NCBI RefSeq assembly: GCF_024807615.1
Contig: NZ_JANUCJ010000001.1
Location: 310,001 to 374,000 of the forward strand
Direction of reading: 5' to 3'
Origin: Tsukamurella ocularis
GTDB taxonomy: Bacteria > Actinomycetota > Actinomycetes > Mycobacteriales > Mycobacteriaceae
DNA length: 64,000 nucleotides
A program made the position numbers and the translations under genes. This document shows, one piece after another, positions 27,016 to 35,429 of this stretch (position 1 is the first letter of the stretch; each line of letters starts with the position of its first letter). The notes beneath the pieces were generated by a model. That model was given only the letters and a program-made list of their open reading frames with translations, made no database searches and was not told where the DNA came from.

Positions 27016-27776
27016 GCCTGCCCTCCGAGCTGTCGCGGGCGCTGGCGGCGTTCGCCGGGCTGCCGACGGTACTCGTGGCCACGGACTACGACGGGGTCGT
27101 CGCGCCGATCGTCGCCGACCCCGCAGCGGCGTTCCCGCTGCCCGGAACCGTCGCCGCGCTGGACGCCCTCGCCGGGCTCCCGGGGGTGACGGTGGCGCTC
27201 GTCTCGGGCCGCGACCGCGCGACGCTGGGGCGGCTCTCCGGTGCTTCCCCGTCGCTCGTCACCGTGGGCAGCCACGGGGCCGAGTGGGACGGGGGCTTCG
27301 AGGGCGCCCTGACCGCCGACCTGCGGGAGCTCCGGTCGACCGTGTTGTCCGGCCTCACCGCGATCGCCGACCGGTTCCCCGGCGCGGCCGTCGAGCCCAA
27401 GCCGCTGGGCGGCGCGCTGCACGTGCGCAACGTCGTGGACCCGTCCGCGGGCCCACTGGCCCTGGAGGAGGCCCGACGGGGCCCCGCCGCTCTGCCCGGC
27501 GTGCACGCCACGGACGGCAAGGCGGTCCTGGAGCTGACGGTGCTCGACGCCTCCAAGGGCCGCGCGCTGCAGACGCTCCGCGAGCGTACCGGTGCCGCCG
27601 CCGTGCTGTACCTCGGCGACGACGTCACCGACGAGAAGGCTTTCGCCGTGCTCACCGAGGCCGAGGATGTCTCCGTGAAGGTGGGCGACGGTGCCACCGC
27701 CGCCCGCTTCCGCGTGGAGGCGCCCGCCGACGCCCGCGCGGTCTTCGAGGAGTTGCTCGCGCTGCGACTGTCCTGA
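27012..27776 (+). CDS. otsB: Trehalose-6-phosphate phosphatase
   Basis: The 254-residue HAD phosphatase removes phosphate from trehalose-6-phosphate. The nucleophile loop reads DYDGVVAPI (DxDG pattern), motif II is VSGRD, and the C-terminal motif III/IV region reads [15 protein letters not shown] 27012 overlaps the otsA TGA. It is near the usual single-domain length for OtsB. Confidence 0.93.
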
Positions 27777-27912
27777 CCTTGCGGTGATTCGGTCGCTGTG
27801 CGCGTTGGGTTCACCGAAGGTGCCGGAGTATGACTGTGTCGCGGCGGCAGTGATGCATACCGCACATGACGGATCTGCGAAACACCTTGCCCCGCACAGA
27901 CAAGGTCTCTGC

Positions 27913-28704
27913 TCAGGCGATGGGGATCAGCGCATGGGGGTCGTCGTAGGGCAGGGGCGCGGCGGACTCGGCGGTCACCGTCAGGTTGTCGAAGCGGATG
28001 GCGCCGCCGTGGTTGTCGAGGAAGGCGATGTCGGCGGCGTCGCGGCCGGTGGCGATGCGCACCATCGCGCCGCGCGGGGCGAGCCCGGTCCCGTCCAGCA
28101 CCCACCACCGGCCATCGACCATCACCTCGGCGACGGCGTGGAAGTCCATCGGGTCGCAGCCGGGCGCGAAGACCGCGCTCATCCGGGCGGGTAGCTTCAG
28201 GGCACGGAGCAGCGCGATCGTCAGGTGCGCGTAGTCGCGACAGACGCCGGCGGAGGCGAGCAGGGTGTCGGAGGCACCGTCGCTGGAACGGCTGGCGCCC
28301 GGCAGGTAGTCGAGCCGGCTCGCCACGAACTCCCGCACCGCCACAGCACGTTGCGCATCCCCGACGACACCCGCGAACTGCTTCGCGGCGTAGCCGTAAA
28401 ATCGGTCCACCTCGCAGTAGCGCGAGGGCCGCAGGTACAGCGACCGCAGGTAGGCGTCGACGGGCTCCGGCGCTGCGAACCCCGCGACCTGGGCGTGGTA
28501 CTCCAGCAGCACGGTCCCGGGCCCGGCGTCGACGCGGTGGATCCGGCCGCCGTGCGGACCGACGACCTCGTGAACCGGCAGCGGCGCACCGTCGAGCGTG
28601 ACGACGAGGGACTCCTGCACATGCAGGCCCGGCACCTGCGCGACGGTGGCCTGATACTCCAGCGCGGTGGGGGCGAGCACGGTGCACGCCACCCACGCCG
28701 ACAT
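27913..28704 (-). CDS. Transglutaminase-like cysteine protease-fold protein
   Basis: The 263-residue protein has a beta-rich N-terminal domain and a transglutaminase-like core with Cys in AGVCRDYAHL, His in MDFHAVAEVMV and Asp in VLDGTGLAPR. It ends NHGGAIRFDNLTVTA. ATG 28704 fits the family N-terminus; GTG 28725 overlaps the stop of the Ldt gene by one base and ATG 28758 is also in frame. It is probably a peptidase or amidase; the substrate is unknown. It lies downstream of the LprQ-type Ldt and murB. Confidence 0.85.
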   Translation of the reverse strand: MSAWVACTVLAPTALEYQATVAQVPGLHVQESLVVTLDGAPLPVHEVVGPHGGRIHRVDAGPGTVLLEYHAQVAGFAAPEPVDAYLRSLYLRPSRYCEVDRFYGYAAKQFAGVVGDAQRAVAVREFVASRLDYLPGASRSSDGASDTLLASAGVCRDYAHLTIALLRALKLPARMSAVFAPGCDPMDFHAVAEVMVDGRWWVLDGTGLAPRGAMVRIATGRDAADIAFLDNHGGAIRFDNLTVTAESAAPLPYDDPHALIPIA

Positions 28705-28724
28705 CCTTCGCGCGCCGGGGATCA

Positions 28725-29900
28725 CTAGTTCTTCGATAGTGCCGACATCGATTGCCACGTCGGCCAGTCTAGGGTCCAGTCGTAGATGTCGCCGTCGGCC
28801 GCCGAGAGCTCGATCGACGTGCCCGTGACCTCGACCGGATCGCCGAACAGCGCGCTCTGGAAGTAGCGTTGCGCGTCCTCGAGGGAGAGGTTGATGCAGC
28901 CGTTGGTGACGTTCGAGGCGCCCTGGTTCCCAACGGTGTTCGGGTTCGCGTGGATGAATTCGCCGTTGTTGGAGATCCGCACCGCCCAGCGTTCACGCAC
29001 GTTGAAGTACCCGGCAGCGGGGTTGGACATGGCGAAGTCCTCGTGCTTCTCGCTCACGACGTGGATGCCCGAGCGCGTGACATTGCGCGGCAGATCTCCC
29101 TCGCCGTACGAGCAGGGCAGGTCGAGGTAGACCTGTTCGCCGCGCATCACCTGGATCCGGTGCGACGGCGCAGAGGCCTTGACGATCTGCGCCCGCCCGA
29201 CGACGAAGTTGCTGGTCACGTCGCTGGCGCCGTACTGGCCACCGCCGTGATCGAGACCGTAGAGCTTCGCGTTCATCGCCACCGTGGTGCCCGGCGTGAA
29301 GTACTTGCGCGGACGCCAGTGGGCACGGGAGCCGTTGTCCTCGGGCAGCCAGGCCCAGGCGCCCTCGGTGTGCGGGGTCGTGGTGACCTCGAGGGCCCTC
29401 TCCACCGCCGCCTTGTCTTCAACGGTGCCTGCGAACTTGAGGATGAGCGGCGCGGCGATCCCGACCTCGGCACCGTCGGCGATGTTGACCTGGACCGACA
29501 TCGTGGCGTCGGGCGAGACGACGGCGACGGTGCCGTCGAGGCTCGACCAGGTGCCGCCCTCGCCGTCGGCGGCGCCGGACCAGCGGTAGGTGGCGCCGAA
29601 ACCGAGGGGCTCGGTCGTCGAATAGGTCACACCGTCGGGCGACGCGGCCAGTTCGACCTTTTTGCCCGATTGGGTGTTGATCAGCGCAACGCCCGGGCGG
29701 AACGTGCCGCCGCGAACCCGCACGGAGACGGCGTCCCGAGGGCCGATCTTCGTGCCGGCCCCGGGCGAGTACTCGAAGGTCGGGGCATCGGCCCTGGTCT
29801 CGCCGATGCCGCCATCGCGGGTGCAGGCGGTCGCGGCGACGGCCACCGTCGCCGCAGCACCGCCGAGGAAGGCGCGCCGACGCACGGGCACGCGAAACAT
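28725..29900 (-). CDS. LprQ-type L,D-transpeptidase
   Basis: The 391-residue protein has a signal/lipobox region (RRRAFLGGAAATVAVAATAC), two Ig-like domains with KFAGTVEDKAAVERALEV, and a YkuD domain. It makes 3-3 crosslinks in peptidoglycan. The catalytic Cys335 sits in TNGCINLS with His317 14 residues before the T; the usual [S/T]HGC is here TNGC (Asn333). Gene order murB-Ldt resembles Rv0482 murB and Rv0483 lprQ. TACGGT (plus 29908-29913) lies 7 bases before ATG 29900, so leaderless. Confidence 0.88.
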   Translation of the reverse strand: MFRVPVRRRAFLGGAAATVAVAATACTRDGGIGETRADAPTFEYSPGAGTKIGPRDAVSVRVRGGTFRPGVALINTQSGKKVELAASPDGVTYSTTEPLGFGATYRWSGAADGEGGTWSSLDGTVAVVSPDATMSVQVNIADGAEVGIAAPLILKFAGTVEDKAAVERALEVTTTPHTEGAWAWLPEDNGSRAHWRPRKYFTPGTTVAMNAKLYGLDHGGGQYGASDVTSNFVVGRAQIVKASAPSHRIQVMRGEQVYLDLPCSYGEGDLPRNVTRSGIHVVSEKHEDFAMSNPAAGYFNVRERWAVRISNNGEFIHANPNTVGNQGASNVTNGCINLSLEDAQRYFQSALFGDPVEVTGTSIELSAADGDIYDWTLDWPTWQSMSALSKN

Positions 29901-29919
29901 GTCGAACACCGTATGAATT

Positions 29920-30981
29920 CTACTGGCGCAGCGAGGGGAGCTCCGCACCCACGAGCACCGGCTCGGGCCGCAGCTCGACGCCGAACCGGGCGAACACCCC
30001 ATCCCGGACCTCGCCCGCAAGGGCGAGCAGTTCCGCCGTCGTGCCCGTGCCGCGGTTGGTCAGCGCGAGGGTGTGCTTGGTCGACAGCGAGACGCCCGCG
30101 CGGCCACCGTCGTAGCCCTTGCTGAATCCGGCGCGCTCGATCAGCCAGCCCGCGGAGAGCTTCACCCCGTCAGGCGCGGGGTACTGGGGCGTGCTCTGCC
30201 CCGTCACCTCCTCGATGCGCCACACGGTCGCCGCGGCGGTCGCGGCCGGCGCGACGGGGTTGGTGAAGAAGGAGCCGACGCTCCAGGTGTCGTGGTCGGC
30301 CGGGTCGAGCACCATGCCCTTGCCGCGGCGCAGGGCCAGGACGTGCTCGCGCGCCAGCGCGGGGTCGACGGTGCCCCCAGGTTCGACACCGAGGACTCGA
30401 GCGAGTTCGCCGTACCGGATCGGGGCGGAGGCACCGTCGGACAGGGCGAACCGGACCCGGAGCACGACGTCGGCGGGGCCGGACGTCGCGTCGTGCTGCT
30501 TGAGCCGCGACGTGCGGTACCCCAGGCCCAGCGTCTCGGGCGCGACCCACGCGGTCTCGCCGGTGGCGCGGTGGAAGAGCTCGACGGCGTCGAGCCAGGC
30601 GGACACCTCGACGCCGTACGCGCCGACGTTCTGCACCGGCGTCGCGCCTGCGGAACCGGGGATGCCGGAGAGGCACTCGAGGCCGCCGAGCCCCGCGGCG
30701 ACGGACGCGGCGACCACGTCGTCCCAGACCGCGCCCGCGTCGGCGGTGAGCACGGACCCGTCGATCGTGACCGCGTCGTGCGCCAGGTGCACGACGGTCC
30801 CGTCGAAACCCGCGTCGGCGACCACGAGGTTGGAGCCGCCGCCGACCAGCAGCACCGGCTCGCCCGCGGCATCGCAGCGCGCGACCGCCTCCGCGACCGC
30901 CGCGGCGGAATCGCATCGCAGGTAGGCGCGGGCGGGGCCGCCCAAGCGCAGCGTGGTCAACTCCGATAGCAGTTCAGGCAC
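29920..30981 (-). CDS. murB: UDP-N-acetylenolpyruvoylglucosamine reductase
   Basis: The 353-residue flavoenzyme reduces UDP-GlcNAc-enolpyruvate to UDP-MurNAc in peptidoglycan synthesis. It shows TTLRLGGPA, the FAD-binding GGGSNLVVAD, GIPGSAGATPVQNVGAYG, GLGYRTSRLK and SVGSFFTNPV with the catalytic Ser. GTG 30981 is fixed by TACCGT (plus 30988-30993) 6 bases upstream. That hexamer overlaps the divergent -10 of the DUF2505 gene at 31006. Confidence 0.95.
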   Translation of the reverse strand: MPELLSELTTLRLGGPARAYLRCDSAAAVAEAVARCDAAGEPVLLVGGGSNLVVADAGFDGTVVHLAHDAVTIDGSVLTADAGAVWDDVVAASVAAGLGGLECLSGIPGSAGATPVQNVGAYGVEVSAWLDAVELFHRATGETAWVAPETLGLGYRTSRLKQHDATSGPADVVLRVRFALSDGASAPIRYGELARVLGVEPGGTVDPALAREHVLALRRGKGMVLDPADHDTWSVGSFFTNPVAPAATAAATVWRIEEVTGQSTPQYPAPDGVKLSAGWLIERAGFSKGYDGGRAGVSLSTKHTLALTNRGTGTTAELLALAGEVRDGVFARFGVELRPEPVLVGAELPSLRQ

Positions 30982-30987
30982 CCCGCA

Positions 30988-30997
30988 ACGGTAACGT
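30988..30997. promoter_or_regulatory. Overlapping divergent -10 elements, murB and DUF2505
   Basis: TACCGT on the minus strand (plus 30988-30993) is 6 bases before GTG 30981, and TAACGT on the plus strand (30992-30997) is 8 bases before ATG 31006. The two hexamers share TA and the start codons are 24 bases apart. Confidence 0.6.
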
Positions 30998-31005
30998 GTC
31001 TCCTC

Positions 31006-31521
31006 ATGACCACCCGTCTCGAGCGCTCGCTCGACTACGCCACCAGTCCGGCCGCGCTGCACACCGCGTTCACCGACGATGCGTACTGGCCCGCCCGCGT
31101 GGCCGAGGTCGGCGGCGAGGGCGCCCGCGTCGAGGAGCTGTCCATCACCGGCGAGGGCGCCGCACGCTCGGTGCGCGTGCTCGTGGTGCACGTGATCGGC
31201 GAGGACAAGCTGCCGCCCGTCGTCACCGCGGTCCGCCCCGGCGGCCTGGAGATCCACCGCGTCGAGGAGTGGGGACCGTTCGACGGCACCCGCTGCGAGG
31301 GCCGCTTCTCCGCCGACATCCAGGGCGTCCCCGCGCAGCTGTCCGGCACGGCCGTCCTGGAGGCGGGCCCCGACGGTGCGCGCATCACCGCCGCCGGCGA
31401 GGCCAGCGTGTCCATCCCGTTCGTCGCGAAGAAGGTCGAGTCGCTGGTGGTCGAGAACCTGCAGGAGCTCATGGAGAGCGAACGGGAGTTCACCCTGCAG
31501 TGGATCGCGGAGCATCCCTGA
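31006..31521 (+). CDS. DUF2505-family protein, first of a tandem pair
   Basis: The 171-residue protein is of the START/SRPBCC-like DUF2505 family: RLERSLDYATSPAALHTAFTDDAYW at the start, AVLEAGPDGARITAAGEASVSIPFVAKKVES and a C-terminal helix LVVENLQELMESEREFTLQWI. It probably binds a hydrophobic ligand. M. tuberculosis has a similar gene (Rv0481c) beside murB. It is the paralogue of the next gene, 18 bases downstream. Confidence 0.85.
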   Translation: MTTRLERSLDYATSPAALHTAFTDDAYWPARVAEVGGEGARVEELSITGEGAARSVRVLVVHVIGEDKLPPVVTAVRPGGLEIHRVEEWGPFDGTRCEGRFSADIQGVPAQLSGTAVLEAGPDGARITAAGEASVSIPFVAKKVESLVVENLQELMESEREFTLQWIAEHP

Positions 31522-31539
31522 CCGGTAAGGTTTCCCCAC

Positions 31540-32049
31540 ATGGCACGACGTCTCAGCTACTCGGCGCGCTTCCCGTTCCCCGCCGATGTCTTCTACAACG
31601 CATACTCCACCAAGGAGTACTGGACCGAGAAGATGACCGACTTCCGGAACCTGACCCCGCTGTCGGAGCTCTCCGAGTTCGAGGTCGACGACGAGGGCAT
31701 CACGGTCGTCCAGAAGCAGAACCTGCCGCACGAGTACCTGCCGCCCCTCGCGCAGGGCGTCGTGAAGAAGGACATGATCATCACGCGCGAGGAGTTCTAC
31801 GGCGCGTGGGACGGCGAGGGCTCGATCGGCGACTACAAGGCGTCGATTCCCGCGGGCCCCGGCTCGCTCAAGGGTGAGGCCTCACTGTTCAACACCGAGA
31901 CCGGCTGCACCATGCGCTACACCACGGTGGTGAAGGTCTTCGTGCCGTTCGTGGGCACCAAGCTCGAGCAGCTCATCCTCATCAACCTCGTGGACCTGTT
32001 CCGCGCCGAGGCCGAGTACCTCAAGTACTGGGTCGACAAGAACAACTGA
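31540..32049 (+). CDS. DUF2505-family protein, second of a tandem pair
   Basis: The 169-residue protein shares the DUF2505 outline with its neighbour: RRLSYSARFPFPADVFYNAYSTKEYW, then FVPFVGTKLEQLILINLVDLFRAEAEYLKYWV. It is less acidic than the first copy. It has its own leaderless -10 (TAAGGT at 31526-31531), which means the pair may be expressed separately. Ligand unknown. Confidence 0.85.
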   Translation: MARRLSYSARFPFPADVFYNAYSTKEYWTEKMTDFRNLTPLSELSEFEVDDEGITVVQKQNLPHEYLPPLAQGVVKKDMIITREEFYGAWDGEGSIGDYKASIPAGPGSLKGEASLFNTETGCTMRYTTVVKVFVPFVGTKLEQLILINLVDLFRAEAEYLKYWVDKNN

Positions 32050-32054
32050 CCGGC

Positions 32055-32822
32055 GTGCCCTCCCCCGAGGGTCGGATCACGCGCGGCACGACGGGGCTGA
32101 ACCGGCTGCGGCGCAGTGATCGCTGGTCGACGCACTCGCCGCTCATCGCCGCGGCGCTGGGCGGGGCGTCGCCGCTGGCCGTCGACGTGGGCTACGGCGC
32201 CCGCCCGAACACCACCCTCGAGTGGGCCTCCTGGCTGCGGCGCGTGTCGCCGACGGTGCGCGTGACGGGCCTCGAGATCGACCCCGACCGCGTGGTTCCC
32301 GGCCGCGATGGCGTGGAGTTCGCGCGCGGCGGCTTCGAGCTCGCGGGGCTGCGCCCGAACCTGGTGCGCGCCTTCAACGTACTGCGGCAGTACGACGAGT
32401 CCGAGGTGACCGCCGCCTGGGCCATGGTCACCTCGCGCCTCGCGCCGGGCGGCGTCTTCGTGGAGGGCACCTGCGATGAACTGGGCCGACGGTGCTGCTG
32501 GCTCACCCTCGACGCCTCCGGCCCGCGATCGCTCACGCTGGCCTGGCACCCCGGGTACACCGACCACCCGTCGGACCTGGCCGAGCGGCTGCCGAAGGCG
32601 CTGATCCACCACAACGTGCCGGGCGAGAAGATCCACACCCTGCTCACGCTGGCGGATCGCTGCTGGGACGAGGCCGCCGGTTATGCGCCCTACGGCAACC
32701 GCATCCGCTGGCGCGCGGCGGCGGTCGCGCTGGCCGAGCGCACCGGCGGCGCCGCCCGCCCGCCCCGTCGCGCGGTCCGCGACAACCTGCTCACCGTCGA
32801 CTGGTCCTTCGTCGCGCCGTAA
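32055..32822 (+). CDS. Class I methyltransferase-like protein
   Basis: The 255-residue protein has a motif I-like VDVGYGARPN, then VTGLEIDPDRV and LAPGGVFVEGTCDELGRR. The motifs are recognisable but motif I departs from GxGxG. GTG 32055 begins 5 bases after the previous stop, so it is probably co-transcribed with the DUF2505 gene. The acceptor is unknown. Confidence 0.7.
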   Translation: MPSPEGRITRGTTGLNRLRRSDRWSTHSPLIAAALGGASPLAVDVGYGARPNTTLEWASWLRRVSPTVRVTGLEIDPDRVVPGRDGVEFARGGFELAGLRPNLVRAFNVLRQYDESEVTAAWAMVTSRLAPGGVFVEGTCDELGRRCCWLTLDASGPRSLTLAWHPGYTDHPSDLAERLPKALIHHNVPGEKIHTLLTLADRCWDEAAGYAPYGNRIRWRAAAVALAERTGGAARPPRRAVRDNLLTVDWSFVAP

Positions 32823-32826
32823 CCGG

Positions 32827-32900
32827 CTCACGATGTCGAGTTCTGGAGCGCCGGAGGTGTCCTGACGCACGTCCATGCGCGCAGAAGTCGACATCGCGAG
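32827..32900. repeat. Long imperfect hairpin, GTTCTG type
   Basis: CTCACGATGTCGAGTTCTG (32827-32845) pairs with 32882-32900 at 17 of 19 positions around a 36-base loop. It lies between the methyltransferase stop and the nitrilase start and shares the inner core GTTCTG with hairpins at 38389, 53369 and 58443. Confidence 0.7.
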
Positions 32901-32962
32901 GCAGGAACAGCCCGTCGCGGAGCGGCGACCCGTATCGAGCGCGAGTCAGTAGTGTGGTGCGC

Positions 32963-33778
32963 ATGACATCGCTGACCGTCGCGCTGGCCCAGATCGAGGC
33001 CACGACCGACCCGGCGGCCAACGCCGCGCTGGTCGAGGACGGTCTGCGGCGCGCCGCGGAGGCGGGAGCGGCGCTCGCCGTCTTTCCCGAGGCCACGATG
33101 TGCCGGTTCGGAGTGCCCCTCGGCCCCGTCGCCGAGCCACCCGACGGGCCGTGGGCGACGCGTGTCGCCGAGGCCGCACAGGCCACCGGCGTGCACGTCG
33201 TCGCGGGCATGTTCACCCCCGCCGTCGACGGCCGCGTCCGCAACACACTGCTGTCCGCGGCCCCTGACGGCACGCGCACCGCTTACGACAAGATCCACCT
33301 CTTCGACGCCTTCGGCTTCGCCGAATCACGCACCGTCGAGCCCGGCGAGCGGGCCGTCCTTGTGGACATCGCCGGCGTCGCCGTGGGCCTGAGCACCTGC
33401 TACGACCTGCGCTTCCCCGCCCTTTACCAGGGGCTTGCCGACGCCGGTGCGCGCGTGATCGTCGCTCCCGCGTCGTGGGGCGACGGCCCCGGCAAGCTCG
33501 ACGCGTTCACCACGCTCGCCCGTGCGCGGGCGCTGGACTCCACCACCTACGTCGTCGCCGTCGACCAGGCGCGACCGTCCGATCCGGAGCCCGGCTCCGC
33601 GCCGCGCGGGGTGGGCGGATCGCTCGCCGTCGGGCCCGACGGCGCCGTGCTCGCCACCGCCGGCGACGGGCCGGAACAGATCGTCGTCGACCTGCCGCTC
33701 GCGCGCGTCGACGAGGTGCGGGCCGTGCTGCCCGTGCTCGCCAACCGCAGGGACTTCACCGTCGCCACCCAGGGATGA
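32963..33778 (+). CDS. Nitrilase-superfamily amidohydrolase
   Basis: The 271-residue carbon-nitrogen hydrolase has the full catalytic triad: Glu43 (FPEATM), Lys110 (YDKIHLFD) and Cys146 (STCYDLRFP). It cleaves an amide such as deaminated glutathione or omega-amides. It corresponds to Rv0480c in the murB neighbourhood of M. tuberculosis. TAGTGT (32950-32955) is 7 bases before ATG 32963. The next gene may start inside its stop (ATGA). Confidence 0.93.
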   Translation: MTSLTVALAQIEATTDPAANAALVEDGLRRAAEAGAALAVFPEATMCRFGVPLGPVAEPPDGPWATRVAEAAQATGVHVVAGMFTPAVDGRVRNTLLSAAPDGTRTAYDKIHLFDAFGFAESRTVEPGERAVLVDIAGVAVGLSTCYDLRFPALYQGLADAGARVIVAPASWGDGPGKLDAFTTLARARALDSTTYVVAVDQARPSDPEPGSAPRGVGGSLAVGPDGAVLATAGDGPEQIVVDLPLARVDEVRAVLPVLANRRDFTVATQG

Positions 33779-33795
33779 GGAACAATCTAACGCCG

Positions 33796-34848
33796 ATGGA
33801 CACGAACCCGAACGCCCCGCAGAATCCCGGCCCCCCGAACGGCCCGCAGGATCCGAACCTGACGCGGCCGATGACCCCGGCCGACCGTCAGGCACCGCAG
33901 CAGCCGCAGGCGCCCCAGCAGCAGCCCCAGGCACCGCAGGCTCCGCACGGCCCCGGCCCGCACGACGGCCTGACCCGGCCGATCGAGTCCGCGGCGCGGC
34001 CGTCGGGCGCGCACGCGCGGCCGGAGCCCGGCCAGCAGCCGCCCGTACCGCCGGTGCCGCCCACCCAGATCCCGCCCGGCGGACCGTCGGGCGAGGGCGG
34101 GCCAGCTAAGCCGGCGAAGCCCGGCAAGCAGCGCTCCACCGGCAAGGTCATCGGCCTGGCGGCCGCGGGCCTCGTCGCGGTGCTCGTGATCGTGCTCGTC
34201 GGCTCCGAGCTGTACATCCGCAACCACGTGCAGAACTGCCTCGCGGACAACATCAAGAAGGGCACCAGCGCCACCGACGCCAAGGTCAGCTTCGAGAAGA
34301 CGCCGATGCTGATCCAGAATGCGAGCGGCAAGATCCCGTCGATCGACATCCAGGTCGACGGCATGCAGGGCACCCCCGGGCTGAACGCGCACCTCCTCCT
34401 CAAGGGCGTCGAGCCCAGTGGCGACAACAAGATCGACGAGGCGACGATCGTCGGCACCTTCACCGCCGACGGCATCAAGAACAAGGTCGTCAGTTCGCAG
34501 GTCATCTCGGACCCGAAGGTCACGCTGAACACCGCCGCGAACCAGATCGAGATCAGCGGCACCGCCGTGATCCTCCCGGTCACCGTGAACCTCAAGCCCA
34601 CCATCAAGGACAACAAGGTGGTGCTCACGGCGAGCAAGGCGTCGGTCTTCGGCATCGGGGTCCCGGACGACCTGGCGCAGCAGCTGATCACCGCCGTCGC
34701 CGACATCCCGACTCCGAAGGGCCTCACCGCGAGCGACCTGAAGATGACCGACGAGGGCATCTCGCTCCGCTACTCGGGCCAGAACGTCCTCCCGAAGGAC
34801 ATTGAGAGCGGCGCTGACGTCGGCGCCACGAGCTGCTCGGTCGTCTAA
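33796..34848 (+). CDS. Proline-rich membrane protein with DUF2993
   Basis: The 350-residue protein has a disordered N-terminus of about 110 residues rich in Pro and Gln, a Lys-rich stop, one membrane helix (VIGLAAAGLVAVLVIVLVGSEL) and an outer DUF2993 (LmeA-like) domain. DUF2993 proteins of this order are thought to bind phosphatidylinositol or mannan precursors. ATG 33775 overlaps the nitrilase stop and is the alternative start. Corresponds to Rv0479c by position. Confidence 0.8.
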   Translation: MDTNPNAPQNPGPPNGPQDPNLTRPMTPADRQAPQQPQAPQQQPQAPQAPHGPGPHDGLTRPIESAARPSGAHARPEPGQQPPVPPVPPTQIPPGGPSGEGGPAKPAKPGKQRSTGKVIGLAAAGLVAVLVIVLVGSELYIRNHVQNCLADNIKKGTSATDAKVSFEKTPMLIQNASGKIPSIDIQVDGMQGTPGLNAHLLLKGVEPSGDNKIDEATIVGTFTADGIKNKVVSSQVISDPKVTLNTAANQIEISGTAVILPVTVNLKPTIKDNKVVLTASKASVFGIGVPDDLAQQLITAVADIPTPKGLTASDLKMTDEGISLRYSGQNVLPKDIESGADVGATSCSVV

Positions 34849-34853
34849 CGACG

Positions 34854-35429
34854 ATGGCCATGGACGCCCCGGTCGGCCAGGTGGTGCACGTCGTGCGTGA
34901 GTTCAGCACGGCACCACCGGCCGCACTGGGGCTGCCCACCCGGCTGACCGTGGCCGCGAAGGCGATCCTGGGCGCCGGCCTGGTGCTCGCGACGCTCGGC
35001 GTCGCCGTCCTCGTGCACCAGCTGTGGGCGGCCCACGATCCGCCCGGACTGTGGTTCCAGCTGCTGTTCACCGCCTTTCCCGGGCTCGTCCTGGTCGGGT
35101 TCTGGTTCGGCTACCTCTCCTCCTTCGGGGACGCGGCGAAGGAACGGGACGTCGAGCAGCGATGGGCGAAGCTGCGCGGCACGGCCCGGCTCGGCCACGG
35201 CACCGTCGACGACCGGCGGGTGCGCACCTCGGACACCGGGGGCGTGACCGCGTTCGTCCTGGAGATCGTCGGCGACGGTGCGCCCTTCTCCGCACAGTGG
35301 CGAGCGACCGGCGAGGAGCTGCTCCAACCGCAGGTTCCGGGCGTCGGCTCGCCGGTGCGGGTCTGGCGCACCACGCCCGACGGCCCGCTGCTCGCCGAGG
35401 TCCTCGATCCGACGGTGGTGCGGCCGTGA
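34854..35429 (+). CDS. Membrane protein of unknown function, 191 residues
   Basis: Two membrane helices lie at about residues 33-55 and 65-90 (AAKAILGAGLVLATLGVAVLV and LLFTAFPGLVLVGFWFGYL). The C-terminal third is a soluble beta-rich region (GTVDDRRVRTSDTGG ... SPVRVWRTTPDGP), like an OB-type or DUF3592-like domain facing the cytoplasm or outside. No family was recognised with certainty. The P450 start overlaps its stop (GTGA), so the two form an operon. Confidence 0.65.
   Translation: MAMDAPVGQVVHVVREFSTAPPAALGLPTRLTVAAKAILGAGLVLATLGVAVLVHQLWAAHDPPGLWFQLLFTAFPGLVLVGFWFGYLSSFGDAAKERDVEQRWAKLRGTARLGHGTVDDRRVRTSDTGGVTAFVLEIVGDGAPFSAQWRATGEELLQPQVPGVGSPVRVWRTTPDGPLLAEVLDPTVVRP

Noticed and set aside
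27777-27912. A hidden gene or structured RNA between otsB and the transglutaminase
   Set aside because: 136 bases with only a weak 6-bp stem (ACCTTG/CAAGGT) and no frame with a start signal.
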